A stretch of DNA of 64,000 nucleotides from positions 199,360 to 263,359 of the forward strand of contig NZ_FAOZ01000007.1 in assembly GCF_001536285.1 (NCBI RefSeq), given 5' to 3'. Position numbers and translations under genes: made by a program. The stretch comes from Parafrankia irregularis. GTDB lineage: Bacteria > Actinomycetota > Actinomycetes > Frankiales > Frankiaceae. Below the pieces are notes generated by a model, which saw only the letters and a program-made list of their open reading frames with translations, searched no databases and was not told the DNA's origin. Of this stretch, positions 43,519-58,796 are shown piece by piece; position 1 is the stretch's first letter; each line of letters starts with the position of its first letter.

Positions 43519-43553
43519 TTAGATTGTGGCCAACAGTATTGCGCACAATCTAA
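43519..43553. promoter_or_regulatory. OhrR operator
   Basis: TTAGATTGTG (43519-43528) and CACAATCTAA (43544-43553) are exact 10-bp inverted arms separated by 15 bases. The element fills the gap between ohr and ohrR and ends on the first base of the ohrR ATG. Confidence 0.8.
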
Positions 43554-44032
43554 TGACGCAAGAGGTGTCTGCTACTGTCGATCGTGTGGCGGACCGCGTA
43601 CCCCAGCTGGAGCTGGGCAACCAGCTCTGCTTCGCGCTGTACGCCGCGAGCCGGGCCACGACCCGCGCCTACGGGCCGGAGCTGGCCGAGCTCGGCCTCA
43701 CCTACCCGCAGTACCTGACCATGCTCGTGCTGTGGGAGGCGTCCGAGCCGCTCGCGGTCGGTGACATCGGCGCCCGGCTGCACCTCGACAGCGGCACTCT
43801 CACCCCGCTGCTCAAACGCCTCGAGGACCTCGGCCTGGCCACCCGCAGCCGCGACCGGGCGGACGAGCGCCGCGTCCTCATCGCCCTGACCGGGCCCGGG
43901 CGGGAGCTGCGGGCGCGGGCGGCGGAGGTTCCGCTGCGCCTCTTCCAGCGCTACGGCATCGACATCGACACCGCCCAGAAGCTCATCCGAGACCTCACGG
44001 CGCTCACAGAGTCACTCCAGGCCTCGACCTGA
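43553..44032 (+). CDS. ohrR: MarR-family regulator OhrR
   Basis: 159 residues. The conserved peroxide-sensing Cys is in NQLCFALYAASRA near the N-terminus, followed by the MarR winged helix: LTYPQYLTMLVLWEASEPLAVGDIGARLHLDSGTLTPLLKRLEDLGL and the wing RSRDRADERRVLIALT. Oxidation of the Cys releases the repressor from the ohr promoter. ATG 43553 is the first start after the operator; GTGs at 43526, 43565 and 43586 are alternatives. Confidence 0.92.
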   Translation: MTQEVSATVDRVADRVPQLELGNQLCFALYAASRATTRAYGPELAELGLTYPQYLTMLVLWEASEPLAVGDIGARLHLDSGTLTPLLKRLEDLGLATRSRDRADERRVLIALTGPGRELRARAAEVPLRLFQRYGIDIDTAQKLIRDLTALTESLQAST

Positions 44033-44555
44033 GCCGCCGGCCGCACTGTCACGCGGACCGCTCGGGCGTTGCGAAAGCGGCATCGTCGAGCCCGGAGGAC
44101 GGTCCGCATCGGCGTGCTACTGATGCTGGTGGCGATACCGGTCGGCCAGATCGGTGATGCGGTCGAGTCGTCCGGACTCTGCCATCCACCGACATCTGAG
44201 CGGGCCGGGGGGCGTGCCACTGCGGAATCGCGCTTACCCCGCCGGCCGGGGTATCCCAGGCCGCCGGGTCGGAGCGGCCTGCCCGGCATGCCTCCCCCCA
44301 TCCTGATGGACTGGGAATGCTGCATGCAGAACATCTTCCGGCGACCAGGACAACGGTCGGTCGACCCGGTGCGGGGACTGCGGCCTTCGGTATGCCCAGA
44401 CGAGGCTGTCGAGCACCATATCCGTATGCTTCCGGAACCGAGAAGGTCAGACGGCGGCGGCGGCGACCGGGAACACGGTGAATCTGTAGGTGCCCCGTAT
44501 AGAGGTCCGGGTAACCCTGACCTGCGCTGTCGGCTGACCGTCGCCTTGAGGAGTG
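44033..44555. other. 523-bp gap at the left side of a lower-GC patch
   Basis: No convincing gene. Composition shifts toward AT relative to flanks, and continues so through the nuclease gene. No repeats or att-like sequences could be recognised at its edges. Confidence 0.6.
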
Positions 44556-46142
44556 ATGAGTGGAGCTGGCGTGAGCAGGCCACACGAGGATGCGATAAGG
44601 GACGCCCTGGCGCTCCGCCTCGATCTTGTCGAGAAAGGCCTGAGATGCCTGGCAACCGAGTATCGGATCCAGAGCGGGGTCGGGGCGGGTGGCCGTATAG
44701 ATATTCTCGCGAGGGACTCTACCGGCTGTTATGTGATCATCGAACTGAAGCGCACCGACTCTGCGGCGCGAACTGCCCTGCACGAGCTGCATAAATACGT
44801 GGAACTCTTCCGGCGGGAGAGGGGGCTGGGTGATGCCGACCTGCGTGTGGTTGTGGTGGCGGTCGAGTGGCACGAACTCCATCTGGCCTTCAGCCAGGCG
44901 GCTCGTGAATGGGATGCGGACCTTCGAGGATACCGCCTCGTGCTGGAGGGTGACGGTGTGACGCCAGTCGCTGTCGAGCAAATTAAGCCGTTGTCGGAAA
45001 CGACCGTGCGTAGTCTGACGCCGGTGCAACTTCTCGTTCAATCCAGAACCGGTGACCTCGATGCTGTCTGGCGGTGGATGGTCGAGAACCTTCGGGTGTT
45101 CGGCGCCCACAGTTTCGTCGGATTCGACGTCGCTCACCCCGTCTACGACAATGGAATATACCTCGTTCTGGGCCGCATGAATTCGGTTCTGACGGGTCGG
45201 ACGAACCGGGTAGTGGGCGGCGGAGGGATCTTCGATGGTGAGTTCCCGTACGACGAGGCTGTGGTTGGCGCCTCGGATGCCCCGCCGGGCTACGAGATCG
45301 AGTACGAGGCGCTGGTGCGGCTGTGCTCCTCCCCGGTTCCATTCGTTCTGGAAAGCGGCCACCCCCACGCTCTGTCGCAGCTCGTCAGTGATCCCGACTG
45401 GTCGGTCGGAGCCCCACGCCGTGCCGGTGTATACGAGGACGAACTACTCTTCCCGAAGGAAGATCTCGTTCTCGAATCCACGGCGGGAGGGCTTTCTGAC
45501 GTCAAGTTCACCGGTGTGGCGTGCGCGGATCACGCCGCGCGATGGACGCGCTGTCTCGAACGCATCGACTTCGCCCTCTCGGCAAACCCGACATGGGCTC
45601 CGATCGTTGCGGCGTGGTGCCAGGAGTTGGCGGATCGCAGCCCGCGCACCAATCTGATCGCGCGTGTCTACAATCCCTGTGACTTTCCGGCGACGGTGGC
45701 GTTTGGGTGGCCGGGGCGCATCAACGACTTCATGCCGATGCTGCGATGCGTCGCCGCCGCGCCGGGCCAGCCGCGCCGGTCTCTGTACGGCGGTCTCATG
45801 GCCTACGACAGGGGCATGGATCCGCCCAGCGCCTTCGAACTGTCCTTCGGTACTGTAGAAAAGTGGGTCATCGCTCGCAACGCCGGCCTGGCCTGGCAGT
45901 TGGACGAGCACTTTTTGCGCCTACTCGGCCTGAGGTATGCGGTCTTCGAGGTGATCGGCCGTGAGACATCGCGCCGTTTTCTCGACATGGACGACGGTGC
46001 GCTGGTCCGGCGGCAATCAGCGGCAGTCAACGGCAGACCCGGAAGCGGAACCTTCGGCGAGTGGCTCGACCGGCATCAACGCACCTTGTCGCTGCTCGCA
46101 ACCAGAATTCGATATGACCTGGGAATTCCCGAGCCAGACTGA
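44556..46142 (+). CDS. NucS/DUF91-like PD-(D/E)XK nuclease-domain protein
   Basis: About 528 residues. Residues ~5-140 resemble the C-terminal nuclease domain of NucS/EndoMS: the N-terminal helix EDAIRDALALRLDLVEKGL, then GGRIDILARDSTGCYVIIELKR with the Asp and ExK catalytic triad, and YVELFRRERGLGDADLRVVVVAV. The remaining ~380 residues contain no recognised domain. A DNA-cleaving role in repair or defence is plausible. The start is not certain: ATG 44556 is very close to GAGGAG, and GTG 44571 has a better spaced GGAG. Codon use is less GC-biased than neighbours, suggesting horizontal acquisition. Confidence 0.83.
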   Translation: MSGAGVSRPHEDAIRDALALRLDLVEKGLRCLATEYRIQSGVGAGGRIDILARDSTGCYVIIELKRTDSAARTALHELHKYVELFRRERGLGDADLRVVVVAVEWHELHLAFSQAAREWDADLRGYRLVLEGDGVTPVAVEQIKPLSETTVRSLTPVQLLVQSRTGDLDAVWRWMVENLRVFGAHSFVGFDVAHPVYDNGIYLVLGRMNSVLTGRTNRVVGGGGIFDGEFPYDEAVVGASDAPPGYEIEYEALVRLCSSPVPFVLESGHPHALSQLVSDPDWSVGAPRRAGVYEDELLFPKEDLVLESTAGGLSDVKFTGVACADHAARWTRCLERIDFALSANPTWAPIVAAWCQELADRSPRTNLIARVYNPCDFPATVAFGWPGRINDFMPMLRCVAAAPGQPRRSLYGGLMAYDRGMDPPSAFELSFGTVEKWVIARNAGLAWQLDEHFLRLLGLRYAVFEVIGRETSRRFLDMDDGALVRRQSAAVNGRPGSGTFGEWLDRHQRTLSLLATRIRYDLGIPEPD

Positions 46143-46693
46143 GTCCGGTCCTGCCCCTGCGTGATGCCGCGTGATAGCACGTTCACCCGAGACCGGACGC
46201 GTTGCCCACCCGAACGGCGAGATATGGCCGGCCCCGCGGCCGGGTAGATCGTCATGTACAGCGAGGGCAGCCTGGCGGCGTGGTATCCGGATGCCGCTGG
46301 GTCTGGTGGCCGGGCGCACGTCCGACAAGTTTCCGAGGTTCGGGGCCGCTGCGGACGATCTTGGTGATGATCGTCACCTCTTGGTCCGACGCCAGGGGCA
46401 GATTCGTCTCCGGTCCGGGCCGGCGCGACGGCTACTTCCTGACCTTCCCCGCCCGCTCTGGACAGTCCGGGAAAGTGCCGCTGTGCCCATGACCGGGCCG
46501 TCTTCAGGGGGTCGCGGGCGTCACCCGGTGGCGATCACGAGAGCTGGCCTCCAGACCGGGCCCGGTTGATGCCCGAACCACGGTGGGTCCGGCGACGGTG
46601 AAAAAGGTCCTTGCAATGGCCGGCATCCAGTCCGGTGCATCATCGGGATGAACCGGAAGGGTCTCTGCGCAGCAGTATCCGAAAGGCGGCGGC
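46143..46693. other. 551-bp gap, nothing recognised
   Basis: No frame with convincing codon use and no repeat or hairpin that I can support. It continues the less GC-biased patch begun near 44 kb. Confidence 0.6.
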
Positions 46694-47602
46694 ATGGCGG
46701 ATGACATGGACGCGACTCGCGCGCGCGACGGAGACCGAGGCCACCGGGCAGGAGGTGCCGGCCGCGGCGGGGCTGGAAAACGTGAGGCCGGAATCGGCGG
46801 TCGGCGGCTCGAGGTACGCGTCCAGCCGGACGTCACCTATGTGACCTGGTGGTTGGTGCCGCAGGGGGACGGACTTCGGCAGGCCATGACGGACGATTCC
46901 GCCTCCGGCCCCGCTGGTGGCATCCGGCCCGTCGGGTACGTCGCCGATGACAGCATGACGGCGAGCACCTGGTGGGCCTGGCCGATCCATCCCGACCGCC
47001 CCTACGACGGCGCTGCCGTCGGGCGCCTCCTGCTGGCAGCGTCCGACACCGTCGCAGCGTCGTTTCACGCAGGCCAGCTGATTCACGTTCGTGCACGCCA
47101 TCCGCGGCCCGGTGCGCGGCCCACGCCGGCCGGTGTCCTGGACGCACCGGCGGCGACCCCGGGCTGGCTGCCGGAGGCCGTGCGGGCATACCACCGCTGG
47201 CGGGCGGAGGGGCCGGTGATCGAGGCGCGGCACCGATGGCAGAGCGCGGTGGGGGCCTGTTCGGTCACCGCCGACGGCCGCGAACTGTGGTGCACGGGCA
47301 GCGGCTACCGGGACGAGATGCTGGCCGGTTTCGACGTCGAGCAGACCCCGGAACGGGTCACCGTCCGGGCCTGGCTCGCCTTCGGCCCGGACGGGCCGAC
47401 GTCCTTCGGCACGGGGCCGGTGCGGACCCTGCCGGACGGGCGCCGCCTGCGCGCGATGTGCCGCCAGGCCGCCAGCCGCCGGTGGAGCACCGTCGTGTAC
47501 CTCGACCAGCCGCTCGGTGGACGTCCAGTGGTCGATGTCGGCATCCCCGAACCTGACGGTGCCGGCCGGGCCCGCAGAGCCTGGCTCGCCGCGCGGGAAT
47601 GA
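46694..47602 (+). CDS. hypothetical protein
   Basis: 302 residues, no recognised family. The N-terminal ~40 residues are Arg/Gly-rich and disordered; the body has several Trp-rich strands (VTYVTWWLVPQG, STWWAWPIHPDRPYDG, RRWSTVVYLDQPLGG) and ends in an Arg/Ala-rich helix. ATG 46694 follows GAAAGG at a normal distance. No signal peptide or transmembrane helix is visible. It lies between the NucS-like gene and an SDR, all on the plus strand, and may belong to the same insertion as the nuclease. Confidence 0.75.
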   Translation: MADDMDATRARDGDRGHRAGGAGRGGAGKREAGIGGRRLEVRVQPDVTYVTWWLVPQGDGLRQAMTDDSASGPAGGIRPVGYVADDSMTASTWWAWPIHPDRPYDGAAVGRLLLAASDTVAASFHAGQLIHVRARHPRPGARPTPAGVLDAPAATPGWLPEAVRAYHRWRAEGPVIEARHRWQSAVGACSVTADGRELWCTGSGYRDEMLAGFDVEQTPERVTVRAWLAFGPDGPTSFGTGPVRTLPDGRRLRAMCRQAASRRWSTVVYLDQPLGGRPVVDVGIPEPDGAGRARRAWLAARE

Positions 47603-47660
47603 CCGCGCGGCGACAGGGGCGACAGGGGTGTCCGCTGCGTTCTCCTCGAAAGGAACTGTT

Positions 47661-48497
47661 ATGGCTCGCAAGGTCGCCCTGGTCACCGGCGCCTCCTCGG
47701 GTATCGGTGAACACACCGCCCGCCGCCTCCACCAGGCCGGCTTCGTCGTGTACGGCGCCGCTCGGCGCGTCGACCGGATGGCGGAGCTCGCCGCCACGGG
47801 CGTACACACCATCGCCCTCGACGTCACCGACGAGGCCTCCGCCAAGAATGCCGTCACCGAGATCCTCGCGGCCGAGGGCCGCATCGACGTCCTCGTCAAC
47901 AACGCCGGTTACGGCTCGTACGGCGCGGTCGAGGACGTCCCGATCTCCGAGGCCCGTGCCCAGTTCGACGTCAACCTCTTCGGGCTCGCACACCTCACCC
48001 GGATGGTGCTGCCGGCCATGCGCGCCCAGGGCGGCGGCACCATCATCAACATCAGCTCGATGGGTGGGCGGTTCGCCACTCCCCTGGGGGCCTGGTACCA
48101 CGCCAGCAAGTACGCCGTCGAAGGCCTCAGCGACACGATGCGCCTGGAACTGAAGCGGTTCGGCATCGATGTCGTTCTCATCGAGCCCGGCCTGATCCGC
48201 ACCGAGTGGGGCGCCATCGCCGCCGACAGGCTCCGCGCCACCTCCGCGGACGGACCCTACGCGGAGCAGGCCGCCGCCGTCGCCGCATCGCTGGAACGGA
48301 GCTCGCGGCCCGACGCGCGGAGAACCTCACCGCCCGCCGTCATCGCCGACGCCGTGACCAAGGCCGCCACCGCCCGAAGCCCCCGCACCCGGTATGTCGT
48401 CGGCTTCGGGGCCCGACCGCTCATCCTGCTCAGCAGAATTCTGCCGAACCGGGCCTTCGACATCCTTATCAGGCGCACCGTCGGCATGCCGGCCTGA
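47661..48497 (+). CDS. short-chain dehydrogenase/reductase
   Basis: 278 residues of classical SDR type: VALVTGASSGIGEHTARRL (NADP-binding loop, with AARRVDRM after strand 2), VLVNNAGYGSYG, INISSMGGRFATPLGAWYHASKYA with Ser/Tyr/Lys and IEPGLIRTEWG. The C-terminal extension with PLILLSRILPNRAFDILIRR is amphipathic and could touch membrane. It belongs to the group often annotated as oxidoreductases acting on retinol/steroid-like substrates. ATG 47661 has GAAAGGA upstream. It is convergent with the AAA-nuclease gene. Confidence 0.9.
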   Translation: MARKVALVTGASSGIGEHTARRLHQAGFVVYGAARRVDRMAELAATGVHTIALDVTDEASAKNAVTEILAAEGRIDVLVNNAGYGSYGAVEDVPISEARAQFDVNLFGLAHLTRMVLPAMRAQGGGTIINISSMGGRFATPLGAWYHASKYAVEGLSDTMRLELKRFGIDVVLIEPGLIRTEWGAIAADRLRATSADGPYAEQAAAVAASLERSSRPDARRTSPPAVIADAVTKAATARSPRTRYVVGFGARPLILLSRILPNRAFDILIRRTVGMPA

Positions 48498-48569
48498 CGG
48501 TCGCCTGTCTCGGCCCTGCTGGCCTGTCGGCGCTCGCGTCACGCAGCGCTCGCGTCGCGCGGGGATCGG

Positions 48570-50144
48570 TCAGGCGCGCAGCAGGGTGACGGGGCGGCCG
48601 GCGGGGCTGGTGACGGTGGTGATGGCCGTGCGCTCGGCGATGGGCGCGGCGTCGGGGCGGGTGTCGAAGATGACGAGTGTGCCGCGGTCGAGGCCGAGCC
48701 GTTCCAGGTAGCCGTCGAGTTGGAGCAGGCCCCGGGGGAGTGGATCGGTCTCCCGTTCCCGGCGGACCTTGAGCTCCAAGGCCTCCCGTTGCACCTCCCG
48801 CCGGCCGTCGGCCGCGGTGTGGGCCCAGCGGATGAGCAGGTCGATACGGCCACGGCCGATGCCGTACTCGCGTTCGACATAGCCGCCGCCATTGACGACC
48901 CGCTGCAGGAAGCCCATGAGTACCAGCTGGCAGGCTGCTTCGGGATAGCGGCGACCGGAGGCGAGGATCTCCCCGTTCTCGACCCAGAACCGGGCGAACT
49001 CGTCGAGCATCGTCGCCAGGTCGAACCGTCCGTCGGGCAGGACGAAGGCGCGGGGGTCGGCGAGGACGACCGCCTCGACGCCGTCGGTCAGGACCCGGGC
49101 GATGACCTCCTGGTAGATCGGGTTGGCGATCCGGACCGGGTTGGTGGGGGCGATGAGGCCCAGATCGCGGACGTAGGAGAGGTCGTCGTCGTAGGCGTCG
49201 AGGTTGACCACGGTGCCGGCGAGCACTGGTTCCAGCACCCGTCGGACGCGTGGCTGGGCGAGGGTGGCGGCGAGGGAGTCCAGGTGGGTGGCCCGGGCCA
49301 GGACGAGTCGTTCCTTCGCCTGCTCCACATGATCCAGGGCGATCGTCTCGATGGGGGGAACGGCGATCTCCTCGACGATCTCGCGGGCGAGCGCGTTGAC
49401 GAGCCACGGCTGGCCGCCAGTCAGCTCGAACGCCCGCGCGAGAGCGTCCTCGGTGAAGGCCTGCCCGGTCTCGTCCGTGTGCTGCTGGTAGAGGTCGTCG
49501 ACCTCGTCCGCCGTGAAGTCGCCGAGCCGCAGCGACTTCACCTTCACGTTGAACGGGCTCGCCGACCCGAGCCGATCCGGGCCGCCGCCCGAAGCGACCC
49601 GGTAGTCGCGGACGTCGCGCAGGCCGCACAGGACGACCGACGCTGGGAACACCTCCGGACGGTCGCCGAATCCGGCCCGCAGCTGTCGCAGAACACTGAT
49701 CAGGCTCGGTCCACGCAGCGCGTCGATCTCGTCGAAGAACAGCACGAGGGGGCGCGGGGACGCCCGCGCCCACGCGGACAGGGCCCGCCGGAGCGCGTTC
49801 TCCGCAGCCGGCTCCGGCCACGCCGGCGGACGAAGCTCCTCGGGCAGCGCCACCTCGGCCCGGTCGCGGATCTCCTGCAGAACACTCCGATCGGCAGCCC
49901 GGTAGTCGTCGCCCGCTGCCTCTCCGACCTCGCCGGAGAAATGCAGCGCGGTGTACTGCCCGGACGCGGTCAGCTCGGTGGCCAACGCGCGCAGGGCCGT
50001 CGTCTTCCCCGTCTGCGGTGGGGCGTGCACGACGAAGTAGGCGTCTTGCGCGACCAGCCTGGACGCCTCGGGCAGCCGCGACAGCGCCGGCACCATGTAG
50101 TGAAGATCAGGACGGCACGGACCGGCCGTGTTGAAACGCCGCAC
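48570..50144 (-). CDS. AAA-like ATPase fused to a PD-(D/E)XK nuclease domain
   Basis: About 524 residues. N-terminal RRFNTAGPCRPDLHYMVP is the hallmark start of the AAA-like ATPase group; Walker A APPQTGKTTALRAL (~41) and Walker B PLVLFFDEIDALRG (~135) follow. A helical middle region contains the winged-helix-like FELTGGQPWLVNALAREI. The C-terminus (~440-524) carries YGIGRGRIDLLIRW and REALELKVRRE, the D...ExK core of a PD-(D/E)XK nuclease. Such fusions are suspected mobile or defence NTPases. GTG 50144 was chosen from the family start and a GGAAGGGG ribosome site; GTG 50177 is the longer option. Confidence 0.87.
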   Translation of the reverse strand: MRRFNTAGPCRPDLHYMVPALSRLPEASRLVAQDAYFVVHAPPQTGKTTALRALATELTASGQYTALHFSGEVGEAAGDDYRAADRSVLQEIRDRAEVALPEELRPPAWPEPAAENALRRALSAWARASPRPLVLFFDEIDALRGPSLISVLRQLRAGFGDRPEVFPASVVLCGLRDVRDYRVASGGGPDRLGSASPFNVKVKSLRLGDFTADEVDDLYQQHTDETGQAFTEDALARAFELTGGQPWLVNALAREIVEEIAVPPIETIALDHVEQAKERLVLARATHLDSLAATLAQPRVRRVLEPVLAGTVVNLDAYDDDLSYVRDLGLIAPTNPVRIANPIYQEVIARVLTDGVEAVVLADPRAFVLPDGRFDLATMLDEFARFWVENGEILASGRRYPEAACQLVLMGFLQRVVNGGGYVEREYGIGRGRIDLLIRWAHTAADGRREVQREALELKVRRERETDPLPRGLLQLDGYLERLGLDRGTLVIFDTRPDAAPIAERTAITTVTSPAGRPVTLLRA

Positions 50145-50409
50145 CGGCCGCCCCTTCCGCCCAGCTCCTCCGATCACACTCCCGCCACTCTATGCAACCG
50201 TGTGGTGGGTGACGTAGATAGTCAACGCTGTTGACGCCCCCGGCTCACCTTTTTGATCTTGAAGGTCGGCAGGTGCGGGCACCGGGGTGGACGTGGCGCG
50301 CGGCGTGAGTCGCTGGGCGGGGGCAGGCCCATGACACTGGAAGGGTTCCTGCCGGGTAGGGCTCATGGCGCCGGCGACCGGCGCCGGCGACGAGAACCTG
50401 GGAGTGCCG

Positions 50410-56612
<6,203 letters not shown>

Positions 56613-56672
56613 CAGCCGGCAGCCGAGCAACACCGCCTGGATCGGCTGGACCGGCCGGATCCGCGTACTGCC

Positions 56673-56711
56673 CGGAACGGGCCCTCAACCACCGGTTGAG
56701 GGCCCGTTCCG
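56673..56711. terminator. 18-bp perfect stem, 3-base loop terminator
   Basis: CGGAACGGGCCCTCAACC (56673-56690), loop ACC, then its exact complement (56694-56711). It separates the convergent icd and Rieske genes and can work in both directions. Confidence 0.88.
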
Positions 56712-56754
56712 CTGCCGCGGGGGCACCACGAGCCGGTGGTTGAGCAACCGCCGT

Positions 56755-57831
56755 TCAGCGGGCGCCGGCGAGGGCGTCCGCGAGGACGTCGTGGCGGTGG
56801 TGCAGCCCGGGCTCGTTACGGCCGAACACCAGGTTCGCCCGCGCCCCGGCGGCCAGGTTCGCCTGCACCCGGGCGGCCAGTGCGTAGTCCTCGTCGCGTA
56901 CGACATCGTGGGCGTACTCGAAGATGCTCCGGGCGGCCTCGGCCATTCCCGGCTCGCTCACGTCCATCGACGACGCGTTCTGGTGGACGGTCACCGAATG
57001 ACCCGGGCGCTCCCCCGGATACACCCGGAAGATCTCCCCGTTGGCGACGGTGACCGACAGAACGATGTTGGGGAACAGGGCATAGATCAACACGAGGTTG
57101 TTCAACGGCACCCACTCCTGCTCCGGCTGGTTCGCCAGGTCGGTGATGTGCCTCATCGGGAAGATCAGCCGGTGGTGGCGACCGAAGGAATCGAACAGGG
57201 CGCAGTTGCTCTTCGTGATCTGGGCGAAGGTGTCCCGATGCACCGTGGCGAAATGGTAGCTCTCGGCGAAGGTGTCGAGCGCCAGTTTCCAGTTGACCGG
57301 AGCGTCGAGAACCTTTTCGCCGACCGGTGCCCAGTTCCCGATTCCCCAGGAGGCGAGTTCCGGGCCCAGCGGGCCCAGATGCGCGTCGATGTCCAGCGGG
57401 CCGGCCTGGGGATCCAGCCCGACCCACAGGAAGCCGGAGTGCTCGGTCGCGGGCAGCTCGGTGAGCTGGGCCTTTCCGCCGAGCGTGGCCGGGAAGCCCT
57501 CCCGCCCCGGACCGCCGACGAACGCGCCGTGGGCGTCATACGTCCAGGCGTGCCAGGGGCAGACGAAACGTTCGGCCGTGCCACAGCCGGTGGCGAGCGG
57601 GGCCTGACGATGCAGGCAGATGTTCTCGAAGGCGCGAATCGCGCCGTCCGTGCCGCGGGTCAGCAGCACCGGGACGTCCATCACCGTCTTTGTGCAGTAA
57701 CTGCCGGCCGCGGGCAGCTCGGAACTGTAGCCGACAAGCTGCGGTGACCGCCGGACGAGCTCGCGTTCTTTTTCGAACTGCTCCGAGCAGGTATATGCCT
57801 GGGCGGCCACGCCACCTTCTTCAGGTGTCAT
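56755..57831 (-). CDS. Rieske 2Fe-2S oxygenase alpha subunit (true start probably near 57900)
   Basis: 358 residues from ATG 57831, but the same frame continues upstream as a family-like helix (RDELVDLTRRALKTAIDKTTD) to about 57900, with no ATG/GTG/TTG. A GGGGAGG ribosome site sits six bases before an ATC codon at 57900-57898, so the protein may start there with a rare codon. Rieske ligands: ENICLHRQAP and FVCPWHAWTYD. Iron site: NWKLALDTFAESYHFATVHRD. It would hydroxylate an aromatic or alicyclic compound with electrons from a separate reductase, possibly that at 17448. No neighbours of the same operon. Confidence 0.9.
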   Translation of the reverse strand: MTPEEGGVAAQAYTCSEQFEKERELVRRSPQLVGYSSELPAAGSYCTKTVMDVPVLLTRGTDGAIRAFENICLHRQAPLATGCGTAERFVCPWHAWTYDAHGAFVGGPGREGFPATLGGKAQLTELPATEHSGFLWVGLDPQAGPLDIDAHLGPLGPELASWGIGNWAPVGEKVLDAPVNWKLALDTFAESYHFATVHRDTFAQITKSNCALFDSFGRHHRLIFPMRHITDLANQPEQEWVPLNNLVLIYALFPNIVLSVTVANGEIFRVYPGERPGHSVTVHQNASSMDVSEPGMAEAARSIFEYAHDVVRDEDYALAARVQANLAAGARANLVFGRNEPGLHHRHDVLADALAGAR

Positions 57832-57918
57832 GTCGGTGGTTTTGTCGATTGCTGTCTTCAGCGCCCGTCGGGTGAGATCGACGAGTTCGTCGCGGTCGAT
57901 GTGAGGCCTCCCCAGAAT

Positions 57919-58607
57919 CGATGACGTCGCCAGCCCGCAGGCCCGGGCGGTCCCGACGCGATCAGTAGCCTGAATTGTATGTGCCTACCACGAACGGTTC
58001 TTGACCGGCCTAAGTTCCCAGCCGGACAGGAAGGATGGCACTCCCGTGCGTCACGGATCTGTGGGGCGACTGGGGCGAACGGGGTGGATCCGCCGTCACC
58101 GTCGGGCGCGCGGGCGGCCTGCCGGGCCCTGGATGGCTCTGTCGTGCTGTGACCAGTGGCGACTGGTGGGGATCCGCGTCGGCGGTCGCGCGATGTGCTC
58201 CCCGGTGCGGTGGCGGCGGAACCGTGTGGCCCCGATCACGGTGTGGGCTCCTGGTGCGTTTGCCGCCGGCGAAAAGGCGCCCGGTCAGATGGGTCGCTCG
58301 GCCCAGCCGCGCCTGCACTAACCGCGGTGGCCGTCCACGGTTCACGCGGACGAGGTTTCCGCCGACCGTGACGCCGGTCACGGAAATAGTCGGCAGGTGA
58401 TCGTCGTCACGCATTCCTGTCGCGTCCGGGACTCATTTTTGCGCAATGTGGCCCACGACATAGACGTGGCTAACACCGGACCTCGGTCGACCCCCGTGAG
58501 TGCGTCGGACGTCACGTTCGCGATCAGGATTCTTTCGGGATTGTGAGTCATTATGGATATGGCGGTGGAAATGGCGCCGCCGCTGGACAAGTCGCAAGGA
58601 GGCAGCC
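57919..58607. other. intergenic region before the 62-residue gene
   Basis: No supported gene. Part of 57919-57990 may still be 5' leader of the Rieske gene. The region before 58608 includes an AT-rich TCATTTTTGCGCAATG stretch, perhaps a promoter for the small gene. Confidence 0.6.
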
Positions 58608-58796
58608 ATGAACCTCTTCTTCTCCGACCACTCCGGCCTGTACCGGAAGCTCGCCGCCCGGCGTGCCGTTCGCCGCGTCCGTCACCAGTTCGAGGAGATC
58701 CTCGAGTCGGCGGACACCTCGCCGGGCCTGCGGCAGGACATCCAGGCCCTCTACGCCCGTCAGGACTGGGGCACCCCGGCGAAGTCGCCGCGGTAA
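58608..58796 (+). CDS. small basic helical protein, function unknown
   Basis: 62 residues with an excellent ribosome site (AAGGAGG, 58596-58602). The sequence is basic at the start (LYRKLAARRAVRRVRHQF) and acidic in the middle (EEILESADTSPG), and ends WGTPAKSPR. It looks like a soluble, two-helix protein. No family is recognised. A perfect 10-bp hairpin follows at 58892. The strong translation signal and own terminator support it as a real gene. Confidence 0.7.
   Translation: MNLFFSDHSGLYRKLAARRAVRRVRHQFEEILESADTSPGLRQDIQALYARQDWGTPAKSPR

Noticed and set aside
44049-45368. Minus-strand 439-codon frame overlapping the NucS-like gene
   Set aside because: No recognisable motif, whereas the plus frame has the D...ExK nuclease core.
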